Positions 55,441-64,000 of a stretch of 64,000 nucleotides of DNA are shown piece after piece; within the stretch, counting starts at the first letter, position 1, and each line of letters starts with the position of its first letter. The stretch is from the NCBI GenBank assembly GCA_933207985.1, contig OW240916.1, forward strand, positions 292,539,555 through 292,603,554. The letters run 5' to 3'. Below the pieces are notes generated by a model. That model made no database searches. It was not told the origin of the DNA and saw nothing but the letters and a program-made list of their open reading frames with translations. A program made the position numbers and the translations under genes. This DNA is from Pelobates cultripes (Eukaryota > Chordata > Amphibia > Anura > Pelobatidae).

Positions 55441-55929
55441 GGCTAGTTCTGTACTGTTTCATATATTTTTCCTGTGAAATAAAAGTTTTACAAGTACTTT
55501 TGAGCTCAATACTGTTCATGGGCATGTGAAGGTTTTATATGTACCTTTCCTGGAAGATTATGAATGGACTGTTCACTGCTGAGCTCTATACTGGCATATT
55601 TCATTGGCATGTGAAATAAAAGTTTTATATGTAACTCTGCATGAATATGTAGGACTGATCCCTGCTGTGTGCATCTGCTGACAGTTTGCTCTATTCTGTT
55701 CTATACAATTGACATGTTGAATAACAATTTTATTGTACATCTGGAGGATTATGAATGGACTGTCCCCTGCTGTGGGTATATAGTGGATGCATTACTCTAT
55801 CTACTGGCAGGGAAATTAAATAGAGCTGATATCTTACTCCGCTCCCTACTCCCACTGGACCTCACAACCATTGGATACACTCCTTCCCCACAGGGATACA
55901 CCTCCCAGGACACAGTAGTGGAGGCACAT

Positions 55930-57110
55930 AACGGAGTGATTAACAGGGGTGATCCCCCTTACGCTGGGTGACCCCCAAGCGTGGCAGACACCTCTCCAAA
56001 GTGACATTGTGGTACAGGGGTGACCCCCCTTACGCTGGGTGACCCCCAAGCGAATCTGGTTCCTGTCCTAGTGACATACATATACTGGGGTGATCCCCCT
56101 ACTCTGGGTGAACCCCAAGCGAATATTATTCCGGTACTAGTGACATACATATACTGGGGGGAACCCCCACGCCCTAGGGCGGGCTCATTTCCACGGAGTA
56201 CGATCTGTTACTGTATGCACAGACCGGGTCACACTGAATACATGTATATCGACAGAGCCAGGAAGGAGAGCTCATGGTGCTGCCAATTCTCCACAGTACT
56301 ATATCCTATAAGGGTGACCCCTTGGATAATTTGGAGGCTACCATACCTCCCCATACACGGGCTACGTCCCGACATTACTGACCGCTCATCCCGGTCTTAT
56401 TGAGGGTGACCCCCTCCTCAGACCACTCCCAGGAAATCTCTAAGTGGTACTGATTGAAACAATTCTGGGTGACCCCCAGTTGTACGTGGAGGCCCACTAA
56501 GTGGCAATAAGTGTACTACCGTACCTGACACCTGTTCGGTACCCCATAGACCGAAAGAGTGTCCCAACATGCCATAAGAGACATTCATACAGGGGTGACC
56601 CCCCTATGCTGGGTGAACCCCAAGCGAGTCTTACTCCGGTGCTAGTGGCATAGGTACAAAGGGGTGACCCCCCGCACCCTTTCTAGGGCTTCTACCTTCA
56701 GAGTACGCTCTGTCATTGTATGCACAGACCAGGGCGCACTAGATGCATGTATTCTGGCACCTCTATGCTTCAACTGGGGTTCCGTACGCCCTTCCCTTAA
56801 CCGAGAAGGAGAACTCACAGTGCTGCCAAAACCCCACAATTCTAGACCATATAAGGATGAACCCCGTGGACTATATATATTGAGGCTTTCACGTCTCCCA
56901 GACTCGGGCTACGTCCCGACATTGCAGACCGCTCATCCCGGTCTTACTGAGGGTGTCCTCATTCTCAGACCACTCCCCGGATCCTGCGAAAATGATACTG
57001 ATTGATCAAAATTCTGGGTGACCCCCAGTTATACGCGGAGGCCTACTGAGTGGCAATAAGTGTACTGTTGTACGATCCTGTCTCCCACGGACCGAAAGGG
57101 TGTGAACCAA
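55930..57110 (+). repeat. GGGTGACCCC palindrome array and larger duplication in the DIRS element
   Basis: About a dozen copies of G(G)GGTGAnCCCC(C) occur, several in pairs of the form GGGGTGAnCCCC...CTGGGTGACCCCCAAGCG spaced about 25-30 bp. A segment of about 550 bp is tandemly duplicated: 56466-56580 (CCCCCAGTTGTACG...GGCAATAAGTGTAC) recurs at 57015-57110. No intact reading frame spans the array. Confidence 0.8.
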
Positions 57111-57655
57111 CATGTCGGACTTACCTCAATATCCCCGACCGATTTTCAGGCGAGGATTAAGGCTGCCATGACAGCTCCGGGGGAAGAAGTCCTCTCCAGT
57201 ATGCTGGCTAACAACCCATCCGACAGAGCGGGTGCAACGGCAGCAACACCAATGGAAGATTGAGATACCGACGTTAGGTCGGACACCCATCATCAGGGGA
57301 CGAGGACTTCATCCTCCCCCCCCTTCTCTGGAGATCATGAAAGAATGGAGGGCAGAAGAGGTAAAAGTGACAAGACACGCCTAGCAAGAAAGGTTTTTTC
57401 TTTGGCACACTGGACACTCCTGTTTTGACTCACGCACCATCCGACAACCAGGGTCATCCGAATGGGGTTAACTGGAGCACCGGGCCCACTTCTGGCTTAG
57501 GAGGCCTATGGGAAAAGAAATCCGAGACCGGCTCAGGATGGAATGCCCACGCCCTCTATGTCCGAACAAGATAGTCCTCACTATGGAGCTCGTGGTGATA
57601 TGTATGTCCCGATCAGTGTGTAGGAGGAGGACTCAAAATGAGTTAAATACTGGAT

Positions 57656-58520
57656 ATGATCAGCCCGGGAAAAAATTCTATACTTTGCGGACCTGACCCC
57701 ACACAAGACTCACCTCTAGAAGCTCACGATGTGAGGGAATGGGTGCAAAGGGCAATATGTAAGTTGGGGAACGCAAGGCAGAAGGTGCACAGAACGCCGC
57801 AAAGCAGCCCGATTAAAGATGGATTTCAAACTATTGAAGTTAGGGACGAAAGAGCGAGGACCTCAGGCAGACGGACTATCGTTTGGAGAACCATTTATCT
57901 CAGCAACGGTTTGGTAGTAAGGAAGAAGATAGGAGACTATCACCCAGTCATCAACCTATGCCAACCCAATGGTTTTGGGGCGTACCGACAACTCAAGAAG
58001 GAAGGTATCCATCTCTTAGGGGATCTACAAGGTTGGACTTGAAGGGCACTTACCTATAGGTTCACATGGTGCCTCATGAAGTTTCTGAAGTCGGTCACTG
58101 CGCACTGAAAAGCAAAGGGTATCTGCTGTCACATACCTAGACGACTTACCTTTTGCAAATCCAATTCATGACTACGTTTACAAACGAGATTTATGTTTAC
58201 AGTTTCGGGAATTGTTGGGATTCATAGTGAACAGAGAGGAGTTGGTTCGATCCCAGTTCCGAGTGATTCAGTTCCTCTATTTCAGAATAGATTCCACCTT
58301 GGGCGGATTACACCTTCCCACATCATTGATAGCGACGCTTCACTACCAGGCCAGACAGTGGCTGAAAGCTCACTGCCTGAGATACGGACACACCTATGAA
58401 ATTGGGATCAGAATAGCGAAGACTTCGATAGTACTCATTACTGCGGTAAAGGAGGCAAGCGTGACACCCAGAAGGGTTGTCCTTAATCAGGATCATCCTC
58501 TGCTCCTTCCATTTTAACTT
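57656..58520 (+). pseudogene. DIRS reverse transcriptase/RNase H
   Basis: The RT core is recognisable from DYHPVINLCQPNGFGAYRQL and KKEGIHLLGDLQGW. A YLDD catalytic box is readable at 58134-58145 in a different frame. At 58193-58517 RELLGFIVNREEL and HLPTSLIATLHYQARQWL resemble the RT thumb/RNase H junction of DIRS. At least two frameshifts and stops lie between these pieces. Confidence 0.8.
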
Positions 58521-58549
58521 GCCTTCGGGCGGATCCAAAAGGAGAACAT

Positions 58550-59440
58550 CATCCATTGAGAATGCAGGAGCATCTGGAGTTGGTAGATTGGTGTCTTCCA
58601 GGGGAGACTGGTATGTCAAGGGACTATCGCAACCAACTAGAGACCTACTATGGGACTCATGGACGCCAGGTATTCCCCCGAAATAACTTATCCGCATGGA
58701 ACACCTTGAGTTCGCTGGTGTATGGGAAGGGACTGCGATCCCTTTATTACCCCTATCTCCACGATGCTGGATCTTTATCATACCTTTTCACTACAGGCCG
58801 ATCGGAACGTTCCATTAACGGGCTACGTTCCGCGATTTCGACGATGCATAGCACGATTCACGACACTCCGGTCAATCAAGAGCCTTTGATATGCCATTTT
58901 CTGTGGGGTATCAAACCGTCCAGAACCATGCGTCAAAGTATCACTGGTGTGGGACTTTGATTTGGTTCTTTTGGAGCTAGTCAGATATCACGGTCCTATC
59001 CCTCAGTCAGCCATTAGCCAGAGTCACGTTACTTTTAGGTCTTTTCGTCGGGTATCAGATGTACTGGAGTTCGACGTAGACGGTCTTTTCGGTATCACCG
59101 GAAAGAATAATTTCTACAGTGTCTCGTAGAACTATATCTTATCCGTGTCCGTATCGTTCCCTGTTACCGACGGTTTCCCAGCCTTTGTGCAGTTAAAGGG
59201 GTACTTTGTTACATGGAGATCACGACAACATTTAGAATGTCACATTCAGGACATCTGCTGGTCTTATACCAACCGTACAAGCCAGTTACCATGAACACTC
59301 TGTCTAGATGGGTTCATTGGTTGTTATCGCTAGCGAGGGTGGAGACGTGTTTGGGTACTCATTCGGTAAGAGGCGCAGCTGCTTCTCAGGCCTTCACGAG
59401 GGGGCCTCTATATTTTCAGCGACGAATTGGACACGGATAG
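58550..59440 (+). pseudogene. DIRS tyrosine recombinase
   Basis: The N-terminal core-binding part shows NNLSAWNTL, RSINGLRSAISTMHS and EPLICHFLWGIKPSRT, typical of DIRS YR proteins. The catalytic H-x-x-R box is in another frame near 59360 (GTHSVRGAAASQAF) after YKPVTMNTLSRWVHWLL. Stops and shifts separate the parts, and the catalytic tyrosine near the C-terminus was not identified. The enzyme would integrate circular cDNA by recombination, which explains the lack of target duplication. Confidence 0.82.
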
Positions 59441-59510
59441 ACTACTTCCATATATTTATTTTCGTCAACCACACACGCATCCTTCACGCTCATACCACAG
59501 CTTTAAAAAT

Positions 59511-59610
59511 GCAAAATATGAAGCCTCCTGTCATGTGATAAAATTGTAGATTATGCTAACGTAGTGTACCTATAATCTTAATTTTAATAATGACAGGAGG
59601 CGAGTATTTT
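59511..59610 (+). repeat. DIRS internal complementary region
   Basis: 59511-59544 are the reverse complement of the left tip (54499-54533). 59543-59610 are the reverse complement of the right tip (60122-60190). The region thus records the circular junction of both ends. Confidence 0.92.
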
Positions 59611-59999
59611 CCCTCCCTGTTTCCCTCCCTATACTCTGGAAATTTTTTATATTTGGTTTGTCATTTTCTCAGTGTAAATTATAAGGTTTGGTAATTCAGT
59701 ATATTTATGGGATGCTTATTTGGTTGATATGTGTTAGATCCGTGTTGATTATTAAGTATACTATGGTTTGTTTAATGTTTCAGTATATTAACTTAATATA
59801 AATATAGACACATATAGTACTGGATTTAATGTGGACAACAGTTGGTTTCCATCACCTTTCACGTATTTCTGTTCTTTTCAGCGTAATCATCATAGATGGA
59901 TTCGACAAGATAAAGCTGGAAGGTTTCAAGTTATGTTCTACACGTTACTCAGGACTGTTATTTGAATTCCCTGACGTTATAATAGACTGTTTTTCGCAT

Positions 60000-60192
60000 C
60001 AAAGAAAGAGGAAGTCATGTGACTGTCAGGGCTTTATATATGAATGTGATGCCTGTTACTGATTGGTTTAAAGTTTATTGATTGACTTGTGCTGCTGGAG
60101 GCATAAAGTAAAGAAAGTTATGCAAAATACTCGCCTCCTGTCATTATTAAAATTAAGATTATAGGTACACTACGTTAGCATAATCTACAATT
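60000..60192 (-). repeat. DIRS right terminal repeat
   Basis: Inverted relative to the left terminal repeat and about 35 bp longer at its tip (AAGATTATAGGTACAC...). Confidence 0.92.
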
Positions 60193-61161
60193 CGAGGGTG
60201 TTAGTTGATAACGGGGAAAACTCCCTAGCGGCCATTTTAAGTAACTTATGAATAATATTGATTATAGTTATGCAGAGTAAATAGGCATTTTACTGAAAAT
60301 TAATTGAGTTAATATTCTGTCCACAACACTTTGCAAATTACCAGTAAAAATATTTATTCCATGGAATTGGGAACCCTATATTTCCTTAGCGAATTATGAT
60401 TTCATAATATTTGAAATCTGAAGAGCTTTTATCCAGGTATATTTCTGCTTTTAGTAAAAATGTATTTAAAATAAATTAAATGAAATAAAACCAGCATACT
60501 TATCATCTTTCTTGGTAGAAATTCTTTAGGCTCGGAGATATATTCCATGAATGGTGTAAAATAGGAAAGTTATCAGAGTTCTGAGTATTAAGAATTTTAA
60601 AGTTTCAGTTGAAGTGTTTTTGTTGATTTTTCAGAGTTCCTGAATTAGTTGGAATAGATACAGAAAGTTAGATGTCTCCAGCTTATGGTTAGTGACCAAA
60701 GACCTCCTTGCTTCTTGCTCCAGATCGCCTACTTAAAACATTGTCTTCGGCTATCTTCTCAATTTTTAAAGGAAAGGCTTCCCTAAACGTTTACGTCACT
60801 AATTTAAAGTGGCGAATGATATCAAGTGGGTGTATCTTCTCTATAGGTTATCATCTGGACTATAGTCAATAGATTATGTTGTAACACCACAAGAAATTCT
60901 CATCAGAAAGTCCAACTACAACTTTGTATAAGGGGTTAATTAAATTCGGGGATGCATTTGAATTCATAAGCCTTATCTTTATGGACACCCGTCCATCACA
61001 TATCTGTCATTCTTCAAAAGATTTTTGTTCCTTTTTAGCAGACAGGTCATCTCTTTGGGCCATAAAGTGTCTTTGACGCATCTGCCCTTTCTTTTACCTT
61101 CTCTAATACAATGGAACTTTGTTGCAATCCATTGAATTTAAAAAAAATAACGTTAAGATCT
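60193..61161. other. Rest of the ERV U3 and flank, limits unknown
   Basis: Sequence to the right of the DIRS element should be the remainder of the ERV 5' LTR followed by host flank. I could not find the LTR outer end. No gene seen. Confidence 0.45.
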
Positions 61162-61310
61162 ACAGTGCCTTGCAAAAGGATTCATACTCCTTGACTTTTT
61201 ACCTATTTTGTTACATTACAGCCTTAAGTTCAATGTTTTATTAATCTGAATTTTATGTGATGGATCAGAACACAATAGTCTAAGTTGGTGAAGTGAAATG
61301 AGAAAAATAT
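61162..61310 (+). mobile_element. Tc1/mariner terminal fragment
   Basis: ACAGTGCCTTGCAAAAGGATTCATACTCC opens a sequence typical of one Tc1 family terminus in vertebrates. It is cut after about 150 bp by the next Tc1 element, which inserted at a TA. Confidence 0.75.
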
Positions 61311-61581
61311 ATACACTGCTCAAAAAATAAAGAGAACACAAAAATAACACATCCTTAAATATTCTTCTAAAATACTATGTTCTTTACATAGTTGAATGTG
61401 CTGACAACAAAATCACACAAAAATAAAAAAATGGAAATCAAATTTTTCAGGGCCAACTGCACCAGCATATGGTCTCACAAGGGGTCTGAGGATCTCATCT
61501 CGGTACCTAATGGCAATCAGGCTACCTCTGGCGAGCACATGGAGGGCTGTGCGGCCCCCAAAGAAATGCCACCCCACACCA

Positions 61582-61893
61582 TTACTGACCCACTGCCAAA
61601 CCGGTCATGCTGGAGGATGTTGCAGGCAGCAGAACATTCTCCACGGCGTCACATGTGCTCAGTGTGAACCTGCTTTCATCTGTGAAGAGCACAGGGCGCC
61701 AGTGGCAAATTTGCCAATCTTGGTGTTCTATGGCAAATGCCAAACGTCCTGCACGGTGTTGGGCTGTAAGCACAACCCCCACCTGTGGACGTCGGGCCCT
61801 CATACCACCCTCATGGAGTCTGTTTCTGACCGTTTGAGCAGACACATGCACATTTGTGGCCTGCTGGAGGTCATTTTGCAGGGCTCTGGCAGT
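61582..61893 (-). pseudogene. Tc1 transposase, middle part
   Basis: VSAQTVRNRLHEGGMRARRPQ and the first catalytic aspartate in LFTDESRFTL are readable. Shortly after it the frame leaves the family pattern. A short ILRPLVRPYAG-like remnant and then subterminal DNA follow, so the segments with the second and third acidic residues are deleted. Confidence 0.85.
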
Positions 61894-62069
61894 GCTCCTC
61901 CCAGGGCTGCCATCAGAAATGGTGGGGCCCCTGACACAGCTCAAGGTCTGGGCCCCCCGGTCCGCACAAAGTGCTGCCCCCCCCCGAATCCCATCACAAT
62001 GGGACATCACAATGCCCCACCCATATGATCTGCCATGTTAACTAACACCAGTGCTGCAGTGCCACCGTG

Positions 62070-62158
62070 TTTACATTAAAAGGCCTGCAGGGACAGGCTA
62101 GACACCAGAACCACTACATTAAGCTGCAGTGGTTCTGGGGACTATAGTGTCCCTTTAA
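62070..62158 (-). mobile_element. T2-like MITE end inside the hAT element
   Basis: Reads TTAAAGGGACACTATAGTCCCCAG on the minus strand from 62158, with the typical AACCACTGCAGCTTAATGTAGTGG stem. The other terminus is not clear. Confidence 0.65.
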
Positions 62159-62669
62159 TGTGAGGTAAATTAGAGATTAGTGCCACAAATAATATACTAG
62201 ATTGCCTACTTACAACCAGATGAGGATGATGATGGGCTCTAGCTGCCGTCTGGCTCCACTGGTCTGGTGTACAACAGGCTCTCTGGAGGCGGTTTGTAAC
62301 TGTGGTCACAAAAATCACTGTTCTGGGAGAACGGGAAGCAGCTCCATTTTTTTGAGGGCCCTTTACACAGCTCAAGGTCTGGGTCCCAGGGTCCACCTTC
62401 ATGTTCCACCAATGAGTTTGTTCACAGGGAGTGGAGTGTGTGTGTGGGGGATGTCCTGATGTGTGTAAAGAATGCATTGTGTGAATCTGTGTTTGTATGT
62501 GTAAGGGCTGCAAGATGAGTTTGTGTATGTATGGGATGCAGTGTGTGTGTGTGTAAGGGGTGCATTGTGTGTTGCTGTGTGTAAGGGATGCATTGCTTGT
62601 GTACGTGTGTCTGTGTGTAATGCATTGTGTGTTTTTCTGTGTGCAAGGGGTGCATTGTGTGTGATGGGT

Positions 62670-63290
62670 GTCAATCTCTCCCCCTCCTCCCTGTCAATTT
62701 CCTTCTCCCCCCCTCTCCCTCCAATTTCCTTCTTCTCCCCCTCCCTCCCTCTCTCCAATTTCCTTCTTCCCCCCCTCCAATTTCCTTCTTCTCCCCCTCC
62801 CTCTCATTTCCTTCTCCCGCCCTCCAATTTCCTTCCTCTCCCCTCCAATTTCCTTCCTCTCCCCCGTCCCTCAAATTTTCTTCCTCTCCACCCGTCCCTC
62901 AAATTTTCTTCCTCTCCCCGTCCCTCAAATTTTCTTCCTCTCCCTCGTCCCTCAAATTTCCTTCCTCTCCCTCCCTCAAATTTCCTTCCTCTCTCCCTGC
63001 CTCAAATTTCCTTCCTCTCCCCCCTCCCTCCAATTTAATTCCTTTCCCCCCTCCCCCTCAAATTTCCTTCCTTTCCCCCCCTCCCCCCCTCAAATTTAAT
63101 TCCTCTCCCCCCCTCCCCCCTCAATTTTCATTCCCTCTCCCCCCCTCAAATTTCATTTCCTGTCCCCCCTCCCCTCAAATTTCATTTCCTGTCCCCACCT
63201 CCCTCAAATTTCATTCCTGTCCCCCCTCCCTCAAATTTCATTCCTTCCCCCCTCCCTCAAATTTCATTCCTCCCCCCCTCCCATTTCATT
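62670..63290. repeat. Pyrimidine-rich minisatellite in the hAT element
   Basis: About 20 copies of a 27-33-bp unit TCAAATTTCCTTCCTCTCCCCC with variants (AATTTCATTCC later). The long Pro/Ser/Phe open frames here on the plus strand are products of the repeat. Confidence 0.9.
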
Positions 63291-63593
63291 CCTCATCTTC
63301 CGGCTCCGGCATCAGTACGATGCGCGAGGGAGCTGAAGAGGAAGCACACAGAGAGTGCTCCCTCGCGCTCCGGCCGGCTTTCAGGGCCAGCCTCTGGGGG
63401 GCCCCTGGGGTGACCGGCTGCTGGGCCCCCCAGGAGAAGAGGCTGGCCCAGTGGGTACATACCGGGGTCGACCCAGGTATGTACCCACTGAATCTGGGGC
63501 CCGGACGACCTGAGCAGTCCGGGCCCCCCAGGCCCGCCGGGCCCATGACAACCGTTGCGGTTGTCATGCCCTGATGGCGGCCCTGGCTCCTCC

Positions 63594-63860
63594 TGTTCCT
63601 CCTTGCACAAAGGCGGAGGTAGCGGTCCTGCTGCTGGGTTGTTGCCCTCCTCCACGTCTCCTGATGTACTGGCCTGTCTCCTGGTAGCGCCTCCGTGCTC
63701 TGGACACTACGCTGACAGACACAGCAAACCTTCTTGCCACAGCTCGCATTGATGTCCCATCCTGGATGAGCTGCACTACCTGAGCCACTTGTGTGGGTTG
63801 TAGAATCCGTCTCATGCTACCACTAGAGTGAAAGCACCACCAGCATTCAAAAGTGACCAA
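63594..63860 (-). pseudogene. Tc1 transposase, N-terminal DNA-binding part
   Basis: A helix-turn-helix region typical of Tc1 transposases: [20 protein letters not shown], then [20 protein letters not shown]. It is separated from the middle part at 61893 by the hAT insertion. Confidence 0.88.
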
Positions 63861-64000
63861 AACATCAGCCAGGAAGCATAGGAACTGAGAAGTGGTCTGT
63901 GGTCACCACCTGCAGAACCACTCCTTTATTGGGGGTGTCTTGCTAATTGCCTATAATTTCCACCTGTTGTCTATCCCATTTGCACAACAGCATGTGAAAT

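Larger units (their letters stand above)
54499..60192 (+). mobile_element. DIRS-type (tyrosine recombinase) retrotransposon, decayed
   Basis: Inverted terminal repeats (54499-54655 and 60000-60192) and an internal complementary region (59511-59610) match the DIRS-1 plan. The first 35 bases of the internal region are the complement of the left tip, and the rest complement the longer right tip. There is no target duplication, only a shared AATT at the borders. An RT/RNase H region and a tyrosine recombinase lie in the right half. The coding frames are broken many times. It sits inside the ERV 5' LTR. Confidence 0.9.
61902..63585. mobile_element. Non-autonomous hAT element in Tc1, 1.68 kb
   Basis: Ends CAGGGCTGCCATCAG and CTGATGGCGGCCCTG with a perfect 8-bp duplication GCTCCTCC (61894-61901 and 63586-63593). 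Inside are a T2 MITE end, a second copy of the subterminal phrase CACAGCTCAAGGTCTGGG (near 62357-62376), GT-rich repeats and a pyrimidine minisatellite. No transposase remains. Confidence 0.93.
61311..64000 (-). mobile_element. Tc1/mariner element, internally deleted, extends past the window
   Basis: The left end ATACACTGCTCAAAAAATAAAG is the terminus of a common Tc1 family. The transposase is on the minus strand. The right side (CCACCTGTTGTCTATCC...CACAACAGCATGTGAAAT) is subterminal sequence of the same family, and its tip lies beyond 64000. A hAT element interrupts it at 61902-63585. Confidence 0.85.

Noticed and set aside
55846..56150. Minus-strand frames across the GGGTGACCCC array
   Set aside because: They are repeat translations without consistent frame between units.
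62523..63574. Open frames up to 315 codons rich in Pro, Ser and Phe
   Set aside because: Products of the CT-rich tandem repeat in the second hAT element.

Overview
The window looks like a piece of an anuran (frog) nuclear genome. The evidence is one spliced vertebrate housekeeping-type gene (a DNAJB5 / HSP40 co-chaperone) with kilobase introns, surrounded by repeats typical of frogs: many TTAAAGG-ended T2/Kolobok-like MITEs, hAT elements with 8-bp target duplications, Tc1/mariner copies, a Ty3/gypsy chromovirus, an L1-clade LINE, a DIRS element and a class I endogenous retrovirus (ERV). I see no bacterial or phage features. The species cannot be named from the sequence alone.

Layout. 1-1.9 kb: a large fold-back palindrome (arms of about 650 bp) bounded by a 15-bp direct repeat. 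2-8.4 kb: a CA-rich minisatellite interrupted first by a short A-tailed retroposon and then by a minus-strand chromodomain Ty3/gypsy element with a 5-bp target duplication. 8.8-29.7 kb: the DNAJB5 gene on the + strand, with a CpG-rich promoter (heat-shock element, CRE, CCAAT boxes), a non-coding exon 1, a 12-kb first intron and three coding exons. The joined exons encode 348 residues with an intact HPD motif. The introns carry a dead Tc1 element and several MITEs. 29.9-38.2 kb: a large inverted repeat invaded by an A-tailed retroposon, an L1-like element that keeps a complete ORF1 but has no ORF2, and a hAT element containing a T2 MITE. 38-43 kb: mostly unrecognised sequence plus a T2 element split by an LTR-like block. 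43.3-44.6 kb: a second, truncated gypsy fragment.

44.6-60.2 kb is a nested complex. A minus-strand gamma/epsilon-like ERV (gag, pro, pol and the start of env, with PBS and R-U5) has been broken by a T2 MITE in integrase, an unidentified 0.7-kb block between RT and RNase H, a hAT element in RT and a whole DIRS element in its 5' LTR. Its integrase catalytic core is deleted. The DIRS element shows inverted termini, an internal complementary region and a decayed RT and tyrosine recombinase. 61.2-64 kb: two Tc1/mariner copies nested in each other, with a hAT element inside the inner one. This inner copy runs off the window end.

Only DNAJB5 and perhaps the L1-type ORF1 look able to make a normal protein. 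All other coding stretches are broken transposon or retrovirus genes. The strongest unexplained signals are the fold-back element, the ORF1-only LINE, the AT-centred palindrome pair inside a hAT element, the hairpins and palindromic GGGTGACCCC array in the DIRS element, and the inverted repeat around 29.9-32.5 kb. All identifications rest on reading motifs by eye. No similarity search was run.
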